NCBI GenBank assembly: GCA_027621505.1
Contig: JAQCBK010000003.1
Span: 1-64,000 of the forward strand
Length of the DNA: 64,000 bases
Direction of reading: 5' to 3'
DNA from: Bacteroidota bacterium
Lineage (GTDB): Bacteria; Bacteroidota; Bacteroidia; Flavobacteriales; Flavobacteriaceae
The position numbers and the translations under genes were made by a program. Below the pieces are notes generated by a model, which was given only the letters and a program-made list of their open reading frames with translations, did no database searches and was not told the origin of the DNA. Below, in pieces: positions 36,926 through 45,597 of the stretch (positions are counted from its first letter, which is position 1; the number at the start of each line of letters is the position of its first letter).

Positions 36926-37252
36926 CTATTTAAGTTTTGGGTTATTTTGGTGTCGATCGTGGTCTCTCTCCGATTTGATTTTCATTTTTTTATCAAAAGC
37001 CTTTTGTAGATCAACCCCGGTTTGATTGGCCAAACAGAGAACAACGAATATAACATCGGCAAGCTCCTCCCCCAAATCCTTGGATCGGTCACTTTCCTTT
37101 TCACTTTGCTCACCATATCGTCTTGCAATGATTCGGGCCACTTCACCCACCTCCTCCGTTAGCTGGGCCATGTTGGTCAATTCATCAAAATACCGAACAC
37201 CATGGTCTTGAATCCAATCGTCAACTATTTTCTGGGCTTTTTTGAGTTCCAT
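36926..37252 (-). CDS. MazG-like nucleotide pyrophosphohydrolase
   Basis: This 108-residue all-alpha NTP-PPase has the metal-binding pattern LTEEVGEVAR followed by LGEELADVIFVVL, the usual EExxE and ExxD of the MazG superfamily. Such small enzymes hydrolyse non-canonical nucleoside triphosphates or dCTP-like substrates; the substrate here is unknown. It lies 10 bp before aroA on the same strand. Confidence 0.88.
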   Translation of the reverse strand: MELKKAQKIVDDWIQDHGVRYFDELTNMAQLTEEVGEVARIIARRYGEQSEKESDRSKDLGEELADVIFVVLCLANQTGVDLQKAFDKKMKIKSERDHDRHQNNPKLK

Positions 37253-37305
37253 TTGCTGGCGAATTTAAAACTTTCCTTTCGGTAGGAAAAGTTTAAGTTT
37301 AAAAA

Positions 37306-37998
37306 TCATAATATCCCCTTAATTTCGTCCAGTTCATTCACCATCTGGCAATGGCTGTGATCGGGTTCATTGTGTGAATTGAAGTGGATGGCCTGCATGC
37401 CTACATTTAAGGCCCCCAAAATGTCGGCCTCAAGACTGTCGCCAATCATTAGGGAATTCCCCGCAACCGCCTGGGTTTGATTTAGGGCATGCTCAAAAAT
37501 AATAGGGTGGGGTTTTTTGTATCCCACTTTCTCAGCAGTAAAAATGTTTTCAAAATAAGGGGAAAGACCAGAGTTATTGATTTTGTGATATTGAACCACC
37601 TCAAAACCATTGGTAATAATATGGAGTTGGTATTGGCCTTTGAGCTCCTCCAAAAGGGAAATTGCCCCATTGAAAAGGTTTGAAAATGTAGACAAATACA
37701 TAATGTATTGATTCGAGACCAAATCAATCTGAGCAGAGTCAAAATCAAAATTAATCGCTTGAAAAGTTTTTATCAAGCGCTTTTCCCTCAATTCTTTTTG
37801 GGATATTTTATTTTCACGATACAGCTTCCAATACTGGTGATTGATCCCATGATAAGCCCCCAAAAAATCAGTGAGATTGACATTAATATTTTGTTCTTTG
37901 AAAATCTTCTCAAAGGTCAATGATGAATTTTTCTCAAAATCCCACAGGGTATGATCCAAATCAAAAAAGATGTGACGCACCCTATTTTTTTGAATCAT
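37306..37998 (-). CDS. HAD-family hydrolase, YjjG type
   Basis: The 230-residue protein has the HAD nucleophile motif FDLDHTLWDFEKN at the start, the Ser/Thr motif in HIITNGFEVVQ, the Lys in GYKKPHPIIF and the acidic pair in MIGDSLEADILGA. This pattern fits YjjG-like nucleotidases that dephosphorylate pyrimidine nucleoside monophosphates, including damaged ones. The frame is open to 38037, but the methionine at 37998 starts immediately before the HAD core; its start overlaps the upstream gene by 17 bp. Confidence 0.88.
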   Translation of the reverse strand: MIQKNRVRHIFFDLDHTLWDFEKNSSLTFEKIFKEQNINVNLTDFLGAYHGINHQYWKLYRENKISQKELREKRLIKTFQAINFDFDSAQIDLVSNQYIMYLSTFSNLFNGAISLLEELKGQYQLHIITNGFEVVQYHKINNSGLSPYFENIFTAEKVGYKKPHPIIFEHALNQTQAVAGNSLMIGDSLEADILGALNVGMQAIHFNSHNEPDHSHCQMVNELDEIKGIL

Positions 37999-39286
37999 GA
38001 TAACGGATATAATTGATAAAAGATGGCTCCCAAGCATTTTCGGGATCCTCGCTGTTCAGTAGGGTATTGGTAAAAGAAACCCCATGAAAACCAGAGGCGG
38101 TGGGTAGCTTGTCGTAAAATTCCTGTAATTTTTTAAATGCATTGGTAGGGGAAAACTTCCTCAATCCTTTCTCGTGGGCAACCATTGGAAAGAGCTTGAG
38201 TGAAGTTTGCAAGTCATTATTCAAATCGTAAAAATAAAAAGGCACAGCGGTAGAGGCCCGATAACCCACTTCCTCCAAATACCCCATACTATAATCTTCA
38301 TGGATCTCCTGATCTAATAAGCTGTTGTAGCCCCATGAAGCAGAGAGCAGTCCATAATGGAAGCGAACCGAATCAATTTTTTTGATAATTAATTTTTTTA
38401 AATTGGCTCTTTCCTCAACGAAAATTTTGGCTTCCCGCTGCGCTGCATAGGAGGCCAATAAATACACCTCATTAGTATCTGAAATATTTTTGATTAGGTT
38501 TCTAAATCCATAGTTGTTGGAGGATATCCCTCGGTCATAAAAAGTAGTTTTAGCAAAAAGAAAAAAATAGAGGGGCTGAATTCTATTTTTTTTAAAAAGC
38601 CGTTCCAACTCCTCAAAATTGTTGTAAGGATCTTTTTGTAAGTGCAATAGAACTAGAAATTGCTCAATAACGTAGAAAAAATCCAAGTGCCAAAGGGCGT
38701 TCAAAGTATCGGCAAATTTTAACAGCAATGATTTTTTTTGATACCGATAGGGATTTTCCACCGAAACCAGCGGTTGAAACTTTGGCTTTCTCCAGGAGCC
38801 ATGTGGAAGCTCCGGAAAAAAGGCATACAATTTGTCTTTCAGCCTTACCGACCATAAATCGACCAGTGGCAATTCCAAAAAATTATTTTTGTGGGCGAGG
38901 CTTTGGTAGGGCAAGAAAGTTCCCAACTCGTCTTTTACATGCGGCAAGTACTCTTCATACCTGCTGAGCAAATAAAATGAAGCCGCAAAGATGTCATAAG
39001 GCAATTTAGAGGGTTTTTCCAACTTAAAAAACGCTGGAATGCCCGACCATTGGGATACTTCAATTTTAGCCTCCTGAATCCCTTTTTGAAAAAGCAATTC
39101 ATGAGATTTAATAAAAAATTCATTGCCCAATGGCTGGTGGGTATAACTCAATTTGGGACCCGAGTGTGAAACGAATTTCTCAATGGCAGAAGTAAAACTC
39201 ACCGGAAGCTCCAAAATTCTGATAAAAACTTGCCTGAAAATATAGGTCAACCGCGGGGTAATTTTGTGGGAATAAACCAGTATCAT
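37982..39286 (-). CDS. Polysaccharide-deacetylase-like protein, altered catalytic motif
   Basis: This 434-residue protein matches a bacteroidotal family annotated as polysaccharide deacetylase: N-terminal SHKITPRLTYIFRQVF, then PLGNEFFIKSHELLF, DIFAASFYLLSRYEEYLPHVKDELG, and later MGYLEEVGYRASTAVPFYFYDL. At 173-180 the family's catalytic-Asp segment (IDVD or IDVP type) reads LVSVENPY, so the first Asp is replaced by Ser and no Asp remains there. Activity on acetylated polysaccharides is therefore doubtful. It lies in a minus-strand run between radC and the HAD phosphatase. No signal peptide is visible. Confidence 0.7.
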   Translation of the reverse strand: MILVYSHKITPRLTYIFRQVFIRILELPVSFTSAIEKFVSHSGPKLSYTHQPLGNEFFIKSHELLFQKGIQEAKIEVSQWSGIPAFFKLEKPSKLPYDIFAASFYLLSRYEEYLPHVKDELGTFLPYQSLAHKNNFLELPLVDLWSVRLKDKLYAFFPELPHGSWRKPKFQPLVSVENPYRYQKKSLLLKFADTLNALWHLDFFYVIEQFLVLLHLQKDPYNNFEELERLFKKNRIQPLYFFLFAKTTFYDRGISSNNYGFRNLIKNISDTNEVYLLASYAAQREAKIFVEERANLKKLIIKKIDSVRFHYGLLSASWGYNSLLDQEIHEDYSMGYLEEVGYRASTAVPFYFYDLNNDLQTSLKLFPMVAHEKGLRKFSPTNAFKKLQEFYDKLPTASGFHGVSFTNTLLNSEDPENAWEPSFINYIRYHDSKK

Positions 39287-39985
39287 TCAGATTATGTTTT
39301 CATCTTTAAAGCTAAAATAACGCTTTTCAGAGACAATAAGATGATCCAAAATTAGAATGTCGAAAGTAGCAGCAGCTTTTGTAATTTTTTGAGTGATTTC
39401 AAGGTCTTGTTTGCTGGGGGTCAGGTTCCCAGACGGGTGGTTGTGTGCCAAAATCATGGCCGTAGCCCCTAATTCAAGGGCGACTTTCAGGGCCAATCGA
39501 ACATCCACTACCGTTTGACTGATCCCGCCCTTGCTCAGGCACTTTTTTTTAAGCAATCGGTTGGATTGATTCAAATACAAAATCCAAAACTCCTCGTGTT
39601 CCAATGGGCTGAGCAAGGGAGATAAAAACCCATAAACCAAAGCACTGGAGGTAAACTGTTTTTTGGGGAGATAAGGCTGATTTTGAAGGCGGACAGCAAT
39701 TTCCAAGACGGCTTTGATTTTCACTGCTTTTGCTGGCCCAACCCCTTTGAACTGGGTGAGGGCCTCCAAAGAAATCTTTTGTAAATCCTTGAGGCCATTT
39801 TTATGAGGGTGTAAAATGCGTTTCATCAAATCCACCGCACTTTCTCCTTCACTTCCACTTCCGATAATGATGGCAAAGAGTTCTGCTACAGACAGGACAT
39901 GTGCCCCTTTTTCTTTGAGCTTTTCTCGGGGTCGGTCATCAAGATCCCACTGCTTGATGGTTAATTTGGGGGCAGCATCTGACAT
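39287..39985 (-). CDS. radC: RadC family JAB/MPN-domain protein
   Basis: The 232-residue protein has an N-terminal helix-hairpin-helix-type region (LTQFKGVGPAKAVKIKAVLE) and the JAMM metal motif AHNHPSGNLTPSKQD. RadC was once linked to DNA repair, but its true function is unresolved. It abuts the deacetylase-like gene by 1 bp and is surrounded by core genes rather than mobile elements. Confidence 0.93.
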   Translation of the reverse strand: MSDAAPKLTIKQWDLDDRPREKLKEKGAHVLSVAELFAIIIGSGSEGESAVDLMKRILHPHKNGLKDLQKISLEALTQFKGVGPAKAVKIKAVLEIAVRLQNQPYLPKKQFTSSALVYGFLSPLLSPLEHEEFWILYLNQSNRLLKKKCLSKGGISQTVVDVRLALKVALELGATAMILAHNHPSGNLTPSKQDLEITQKITKAAATFDILILDHLIVSEKRYFSFKDENII

Positions 39986-40034
39986 AAAATAGACTTGGTC
40001 TATAAAGATAAAAATTCTTTACAGATGATAGTAC

Positions 40035-41393
40035 TTAAGTAAATTTCACTTTTAATGCCTCCCAATCTAAGGCTCCATAGTTACCCGAGCTCATCATCAA
40101 TAAAACGGTATGATCATATACTTGGGCCAATAAATAATCATGCAATTCTTTGGGGTCTGTAAAAACCAAAAGGTCGGCCCGACCAAAGGCTTCGATTATT
40201 TCTTGCGGAATGATCGGCGTTCTATTTTTAATTTTAAGGGCCTCGGGATCAAAAAAAACGATGGGAAGATCGGCTTTTTCCAAACTGTCTTTGTAGTTTA
40301 TGATAAATGAAGGATCCAAACTGCTATAGGTATGTAACTCTAAACAGGCTGTAATTTTGAAATCGGAAAACTGGGCTTTAACCGCCTCAGTTGTTGCCTT
40401 GACCTTACTAGGGGCATGGGCAAAATCCTTAAAAAGATAGGACGAATGGGATTGCGCAAGTAACTCGAGTCGTTTGGACGCCCCTCTAAAACTGCCTATC
40501 GCCTGATAAAAATCATCTTCATCCACGCTCATCAATTGACACAGCCACTTCGCACCTGCCATATTTGAAAGATTGTGCCGCCCAAACACTTCCAGGGGAA
40601 GAGGGCCCTCATCGGTTTCCAAAAAGGTAGTGCCTTCAGAAATACTGTGTTCCAAAATAGAATAAGATTCCTTTCTGATTGTATTTTGAGTATCCGCCAC
40701 CATCTGGGACAATCTTTTGTCCTCCTCATTATACACCAAAACCCCACCTGCGGTAATTGAGTCGATAAATCGCTCGAATTGCTGGTTGTAATCTGCTTCC
40801 GTTTTAAATACATTGACATGATCCCATGCGATACCACTGACCAGTGCGATTTGGGGTTGATAGTGGTGAAACTTAGGTCTTGGATCAATAGGAGAGGAAA
40901 GGTATTCGTCCCCTTCAAGGACGATAAAATCGTTTTCCTCAGACAAAAATACCGAATTGTCAAAGCCCTCCAACTGGGCTCCTATCATATAGTCCACCGA
41001 GATTTGATGGTAGTTCAACACATGCAATACCATGGCAGAGATAGACGTCTTGCCATGACTTCCTGCAATGACGACTCGGGTCTTATTTTTAGCATAGTGA
41101 GCAATGAATTCGGGATAAGAAAAAATGGGCAGACCCATGGCTTGCGCCTTCAAAAGTTCGGGATTGTCTTTTTTGGCGTGCATACCGAGTACCACACCAT
41201 CCAGACGGTCCTTAATCTTTTCGGGAAACCAACCCATTACCTCTGGGCATATTCCCGCTTGCTTCAATTGGCTCAGGGAAGGGTCAAAAATAGCATCATC
41301 GCTCCCCGTTATCTCGTGGCCATTGTTTTTTAGCGCAATCGCCAAACTGTGCATGGCACTGCCCCCAATGGCAATAAAATGATACCTATTCAA
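40035..41393 (-). CDS. mpl: Mpl-type UDP-N-acetylmuramate:peptide ligase
   Basis: This 452-residue Mur ligase attaches the recycled tripeptide L-Ala-gamma-D-Glu-meso-DAP to UDP-MurNAc. It starts with HFIAIGGSAMHSLAIALKNNGHEITGSDD, has the ATP loop AGSHGKTSISAM and the ligase motif FKDFAHAPSKVKAT, where Mpl has HAP rather than the HHP of MurC. It complements the biosynthetic murC in the dcw cluster. Its start overlaps the TPR gene by 8 bp. Confidence 0.92.
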   Translation of the reverse strand: MNRYHFIAIGGSAMHSLAIALKNNGHEITGSDDAIFDPSLSQLKQAGICPEVMGWFPEKIKDRLDGVVLGMHAKKDNPELLKAQAMGLPIFSYPEFIAHYAKNKTRVVIAGSHGKTSISAMVLHVLNYHQISVDYMIGAQLEGFDNSVFLSEENDFIVLEGDEYLSSPIDPRPKFHHYQPQIALVSGIAWDHVNVFKTEADYNQQFERFIDSITAGGVLVYNEEDKRLSQMVADTQNTIRKESYSILEHSISEGTTFLETDEGPLPLEVFGRHNLSNMAGAKWLCQLMSVDEDDFYQAIGSFRGASKRLELLAQSHSSYLFKDFAHAPSKVKATTEAVKAQFSDFKITACLELHTYSSLDPSFIINYKDSLEKADLPIVFFDPEALKIKNRTPIIPQEIIEAFGRADLLVFTDPKELHDYLLAQVYDHTVLLMMSSGNYGALDWEALKVKFT

Positions 41394-42291
41394 GTTTTAT
41401 TACTTTTAAAAGTGCCAATCCTTCTTCAAAATCAGGCTTGATCTCCAAGGCCTGCTTTAAGGAGGTTTTTGCTTTTTCCAACTGATCGTTGTAAAAATAT
41501 ATTTTTGATCGATAATAATAGGCCCATTCCAATGGATAATTGTCCTCATCACTAAAATCGAGAATATAATAATCCAGAGCAGCGATCCCCAACTCGCTTT
41601 CCAACTGATATTCGGCTGCCGCACGGCCCAACTCAAATATCAAGTCTCTTCTATAAGACAAAAAACCATTTTCCAACTTTTTCATATCCGCTTTCAAAGT
41701 TCGAAACAATTCACGGTATTGATTTATGGCCGCCTCAGTTTCATTATTCAGCTGAAAAAGATAGGCTTTCATCAACATCCCCTCAATAGGGTCAATTCGA
41801 TTCAACTCCGTGGCTTTTTTTTGGGCAAAAGTCATGCTGCCCCCCAAAATATCGGGAATCTCAGCGTGCAACTGTATCAGAAGATTGAGGCAGACGATCT
41901 GATTCGGTTGAAGCTCGTGGGCTTTAAGGACAAACTTCCTCGCCTTGATCACATAGGGCACAGAAAAAAAACGCGAAACCTCCAACGACCTTCTGGCAGC
42001 GGCTACCCCCAGCTTAAAAAAATTCTCAGCAGTGGGAGCATCAACGATCAATTTTTCGTAATAATCGATGGCCGTATCCCAGTCTTTGTGATCATAGGCC
42101 CACGCTGCAATGGATTTCGTGTTGGCCATTCCCCCTTTAATTTCAGCTTTCTTAAGAGCGGTTAATTTGGAACTGTATTGAGCATCCTTTTTAAAATCAT
42201 AGGAAACAAAAGGGGTTTTCATTTGGGCAATTCCCCCCAAAGGAATTAGGTTCAGAACAAAAAACAATAGGAATCTAAACATGGGGGGCAT
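41386..42291 (-). CDS. Exported TPR-like protein of unknown function
   Basis: The 301-residue protein begins with a signal peptide (about 1-22, ending GGIAQ). Helical repeats resembling tetratricopeptides follow: [38 protein letters not shown] near 60-100, and [29 protein letters not shown] near the end. It should lie in the periplasm and act as an interaction scaffold. It overlaps mpl by 8 bp and obgE by 17 bp, so it is part of the same transcript. No specific function is known to me. Confidence 0.75.
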   Translation of the reverse strand: MPPMFRFLLFFVLNLIPLGGIAQMKTPFVSYDFKKDAQYSSKLTALKKAEIKGGMANTKSIAAWAYDHKDWDTAIDYYEKLIVDAPTAENFFKLGVAAARRSLEVSRFFSVPYVIKARKFVLKAHELQPNQIVCLNLLIQLHAEIPDILGGSMTFAQKKATELNRIDPIEGMLMKAYLFQLNNETEAAINQYRELFRTLKADMKKLENGFLSYRRDLIFELGRAAAEYQLESELGIAALDYYILDFSDEDNYPLEWAYYYRSKIYFYNDQLEKAKTSLKQALEIKPDFEEGLALLKVIKLE

Positions 42292-43285
42292 TCAATTTTT
42301 TCCAAATGAGGTCTTTTAGGGCTTTGAGTCCAGATTGATCTACCGCCGAGATCATACAGTGGGAAATTTCACCAAAGTTTTTTTCCATTTCCACGGCGTA
42401 TTCTGCTCTTAGCTCCTCATCCAACAGGTCGCATTTGGAAAGCGCAACCACATAGTCTTTGTCCATCAATTCGGGGTTGTAGGTTCGCAATTCGTTCATC
42501 AGCACATCAAATGCTTTTTTAACATCTGCTGTATCGGAAGGAATCATAAAAAGCAAAACCGAGTTGCGCTCAATATGACGTAAGAAATAATGCCCCAAGC
42601 CTTTGCCCTCGGCTGCTCCCTCGATGATTCCGGGGATATCTGCCATAACAAAAGATCGGAAATCGTGATAAGGCACTATGCCCAGGTTGGGCTTTAAGGT
42701 CGTAAACTCATAATCTGCAATTTTGGGTTTGGCGGCAGTCAAGGCTGCCAATAAGGTTGATTTTCCTGCATTGGGAAAACCCACTAAGCCCACGTCGGCC
42801 AATACTTTGAGTTCCAAAATCACCTGAAGTTCTTCTCCCTTTATTCCAGGTTGGGCGTAGCGAGGGGTTTGGTTGGTGGAAGATTTAAAATTCCAGTTGC
42901 CCAGTCCTCCTTTACCCCCTTCCAATACAACCACTTCTTGATCTGGCTCCACCATTTCAAAAAGAACTTCTTCGGTGGCTAATTTTTTGACTACCGTACC
43001 CAAAGGCACATCAATGTATACATCTTTGCCTTGAGCTCCTGTGCTTCTGCTCTTGCTCCCGTCTCCACCGTGCCCAGCCAAAAAATGACGGGTAAACTTA
43101 AAGGGATACAAGGTCCAAAGGTTGGGATTGGCACGAACAATCACATGCCCCCCTCTGCCACCGTCCCCGCCATCCGGCCCTCCTTTGGTGATGAATTTTT
43201 CACGATGGAGGTGGACAGAACCTTTCCCCCCATTTCCAGATTTCAGATTGAGTTTTACGTAGTCAACAAAATTGGCTTCGGTCAT
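42275..43285 (-). CDS. obgE: GTPase Obg/CgtA
   Basis: ObgE is an essential GTPase in large-subunit ribosome assembly and stress control. The 336-residue protein has the glycine-rich Obg fold ([30 protein letters not shown]) followed by the G domain: G1 [11 protein letters not shown], switch TTLKPNLG, G3 DIPGIIEGA and G4 SKCD. The C-terminal OCT domain of E. coli ObgE is absent, as in many Bacteroidota. It follows adk by 2 bp. Confidence 0.96.
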   Translation of the reverse strand: MTEANFVDYVKLNLKSGNGGKGSVHLHREKFITKGGPDGGDGGRGGHVIVRANPNLWTLYPFKFTRHFLAGHGGDGSKSRSTGAQGKDVYIDVPLGTVVKKLATEEVLFEMVEPDQEVVVLEGGKGGLGNWNFKSSTNQTPRYAQPGIKGEELQVILELKVLADVGLVGFPNAGKSTLLAALTAAKPKIADYEFTTLKPNLGIVPYHDFRSFVMADIPGIIEGAAEGKGLGHYFLRHIERNSVLLFMIPSDTADVKKAFDVLMNELRTYNPELMDKDYVVALSKCDLLDEELRAEYAVEMEKNFGEISHCMISAVDQSGLKALKDLIWKKLNAPHV

Positions 43286-43287
43286 CT

Positions 43288-43863
43288 TTAGATCAAACCA
43301 TCAATAAGGGCGGTCAGTCGTTGGGTAATTTCATCAATACTGCCGATGCCGTCCACGCTGTGGAATTTACCCTGACCCTCGTAAAATGCCCTTAGTGGTG
43401 CAGTTTTATTATTGTATTCGTCGAATCGGTTTCTGATTTTTTGTTCGTCCTGATCGTCTGCCCTACCACTGGTTTTCCCTCGGTTGATCAAGCGCTCCAC
43501 CAAAACATCGTCGTCTGCCTCTAAGGCCAAGGTCGCACTGATTTGCATGGATTTTTCTCTCAAAAAAGCATCCAGTGCCTCGGCTTGTTTGGTGGTTCGG
43601 GGGAAACCGTCAAAAATAAACCCTTTGGCTTCGGGATGACTTTCCACCGCATCCTTGAGCATGTCAATGGTCACCTGATCGGGAACCAAATCCCCTTGAT
43701 CCATATAGGATTGTGCCAATGTTCCCAATGCCGTTTTATTGGAGATATGATGCCTGAACAGATCGCCAGTAGAGATGTGAAACAATTGGTATTTCGTTTT
43801 TAGGAATTCGGCTTGCGTCCCTTTCCCAGCTCCTGGTTTTCCAAAGAGTACTAGATTAATCAT
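43288..43863 (-). CDS. adk: Adenylate kinase
   Basis: Adk interconverts ATP and AMP with two ADP. The 191-residue enzyme has the P-loop [22 protein letters not shown] and the [14 protein letters not shown] signature. The LID is the short form ([21 protein letters not shown]), without a zinc finger. A TATCTTTG -7 box lies 17 bp upstream of its start, divergent from purK. Confidence 0.97.
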   Translation of the reverse strand: MINLVLFGKPGAGKGTQAEFLKTKYQLFHISTGDLFRHHISNKTALGTLAQSYMDQGDLVPDQVTIDMLKDAVESHPEAKGFIFDGFPRTTKQAEALDAFLREKSMQISATLALEADDDVLVERLINRGKTSGRADDQDEQKIRNRFDEYNNKTAPLRAFYEGQGKFHSVDGIGSIDEITQRLTALIDGLI

Positions 43864-43879
43864 TGCGTTGCTTTTGTTA

Positions 43880-43887
43880 CAAAGATA
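43880..43887 (-). promoter_or_regulatory. -7 box of adk-obgE transcript
   Basis: On the minus strand TATCTTTG matches TAnnTTTG. A TTG at 43913-43911 lies 23 bp further up, at the long end of the accepted spacing. The leader to adk would be about 12 nt. Confidence 0.45.
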
Positions 43888-43929
43888 TCCAATTTGGATT
43901 TGTTTTTTTCCAAGCCAAAAACTAATCCG

Positions 43930-43937
43930 TATTTTTG
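43930..43937 (+). promoter_or_regulatory. -7 box of the purK-purE transcript
   Basis: TATTTTTG matches TAnnTTTG and ends 13 bp before the preferred purK ATG at 43951, leaving a very short leader. It supports rejecting the upstream in-frame ATG at 43894. Confidence 0.4.
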
Positions 43938-43950
43938 TAAAAACTTCGGT

Positions 43951-45105
43951 ATGGAATTTTTTTCAACCACCAAAACGCTGGGCATTCTGGGAGGGGGTCA
44001 ATTGGGTAAAATGCTACTCTATACCACCCGAAAGTGGGACATCAAAACCAAGGTTTTGGATCCCAGTGAAAATGCTCCTGCACGACTGGCCAGCGATCAC
44101 TTTGTTCAAGGGGAACTCACCGATTTCCAAACCGTCTATGATTTTGGTAAAAATGTGGACGTTCTGACCATAGAAATTGAAAAAGTCAATGTGGAGGCAT
44201 TGGAAAAACTAGAAAGCGAAGGGGTAAAAGTTTATCCCCAGCCGAAGGTGCTTCGTACCATTCAAAACAAATGCCTCCAAAAAAGATTTTACAAAGAAAA
44301 CAACATCCCCACAGCCGCTTTCGAGGAATACGAAAGCTTGGATCTCGTCAAGGAAGCCATCATCAAAGGGGAGCAGTCTTTTCCTTTTGTTTGGAAATCG
44401 GCCGAAATGGGCTATGATGGCTATGGGGTATCCATTATCCGTTCCAACAAGGAAATTGAGGATTTGAATGGAGGCCCATGCCTGATAGAGGAATTGGTGC
44501 CTTTTGAAAAAGAGTTGTCCGTGATCGTCTGCCGCCGTCCGGAGGGAGAAACGGTTCATTATCCAGTGGTGGAATCGGAGTTTCACCCCACGGCCAACCA
44601 AGTGGAGTATGTTTTATGCCCGGCCCAACTCTCGAGCGCCGATGCCAAAAAAGCGGTTGAAGTGGCGCTTCAAACTTCAAAAGCCTATGGCCAGATCGGA
44701 CTTTTGGCGGTGGAACTTTTTCTAACCCCCGAAGGAGACGTATTGGTCAATGAGGTGGCCCCACGTCCTCACAATAGCGGACATTACAGCATAGAAGCCT
44801 CCTACACCTGCCAGTTCGAACAACACATTCGCGCCGTATTGGATTTGCCTTTGGGAAAAACTGGAAGCAAAACCGCAGCGGTGATGGTGAATCTGGTGGG
44901 CAAAGCAGGCCATACCGGCCCGGTGGTTTATAAAAACATCGACCAAGTATTGGCCATTGAAGGGGTCACCCCCCATATTTACGGTAAAAAGGAAACCCGT
45001 CCCTTCCGCAAAATGGGACATGTAACCATTATACACCCCAAAATCGAAACCGCTAGAAAAATGGCGGAGCAAGTAAAAGAAACCTTATCAGTAATCAGCA
45101 AATAA
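43951..45105 (+). CDS. purK: 5-(carboxyamino)imidazole ribonucleotide synthase
   Basis: PurK carboxylates aminoimidazole ribonucleotide at N5 with bicarbonate and ATP in purine synthesis. The 384-residue ATP-grasp protein starts with KTLGILGGGQLGKML and contains FPFVWKSAEMGYDGYGVSII (ATP loop) and VNEVAPRPHNSGHYSIEA (metal site). The frame is open from 43894, but the -7 box and family start point to the ATG at 43951. purE follows after 2 bp, so the pair is an operon. Confidence 0.96.
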   Translation: MEFFSTTKTLGILGGGQLGKMLLYTTRKWDIKTKVLDPSENAPARLASDHFVQGELTDFQTVYDFGKNVDVLTIEIEKVNVEALEKLESEGVKVYPQPKVLRTIQNKCLQKRFYKENNIPTAAFEEYESLDLVKEAIIKGEQSFPFVWKSAEMGYDGYGVSIIRSNKEIEDLNGGPCLIEELVPFEKELSVIVCRRPEGETVHYPVVESEFHPTANQVEYVLCPAQLSSADAKKAVEVALQTSKAYGQIGLLAVELFLTPEGDVLVNEVAPRPHNSGHYSIEASYTCQFEQHIRAVLDLPLGKTGSKTAAVMVNLVGKAGHTGPVVYKNIDQVLAIEGVTPHIYGKKETRPFRKMGHVTIIHPKIETARKMAEQVKETLSVISK

Positions 45106-45107
45106 TT

Positions 45108-45593
45108 ATGGCAAAAGTAGGCATCATCATGGGCAGCGAATCGGATTTACCGGTCATGCAAGCGGCCATCGACATCCTCAAGGAATTTGGAATCGAAACG
45201 GAAGTGGACATCGTTTCTGCCCACCGAACCCCCGACAAAATGATGGATTATGGAAATCAGGCCCACCACAGGGGGCTTAAAGTGATCATTGCTGGCGCCG
45301 GCGGTGCGGCCCACCTCCCAGGAATGATTGCAGCAGTCTCTCCCTTACCCGTTATCGGTGTCCCCGTCAAATCGAGTAACTCCATCGACGGTTGGGATTC
45401 GGTTTTGTCCATCCTCCAAATGCCGGGCGGTGTTCCCGTAGCCACCGTAGCCCTTAACGGCGCCAAAAATGCCGGGATTTTGGCCGCGCAAATCGTCGGG
45501 ACTTCCGAGCCTGAAGTGCTTGAAAAAGTAAGCGCCTTCAAACAAGAGCTCAAAACCAAAGTCATCAACAGTAGCAAAAAACTTAATCCATAA
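45108..45593 (+). CDS. purE: N5-CAIR mutase
   Basis: PurE moves the carboxyl group made by PurK to C4, giving CAIR. The 161-residue class I enzyme shows GIIMGSESDLPVMQAA, SAHRTPDKMMDYG and the GAGGAAHLPGMIAAVSPLPVIGVP core. It is separated from purK by 2 bp and from the following peptidase by 4 bp. Confidence 0.97.
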   Translation: MAKVGIIMGSESDLPVMQAAIDILKEFGIETEVDIVSAHRTPDKMMDYGNQAHHRGLKVIIAGAGGAAHLPGMIAAVSPLPVIGVPVKSSNSIDGWDSVLSILQMPGGVPVATVALNGAKNAGILAAQIVGTSEPEVLEKVSAFKQELKTKVINSSKKLNP

Positions 45594-45597
45594 CCCA

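Noticed and set aside
39287-39985. radC as a mark of a mobile island
   Set aside because: Neighbours on both sides are conserved core genes without att-like repeats or integrases.
40779-41333. Open frame of 184 codons on the plus strand
   Set aside because: Antisense to mpl and without signals for transcription or a known domain.
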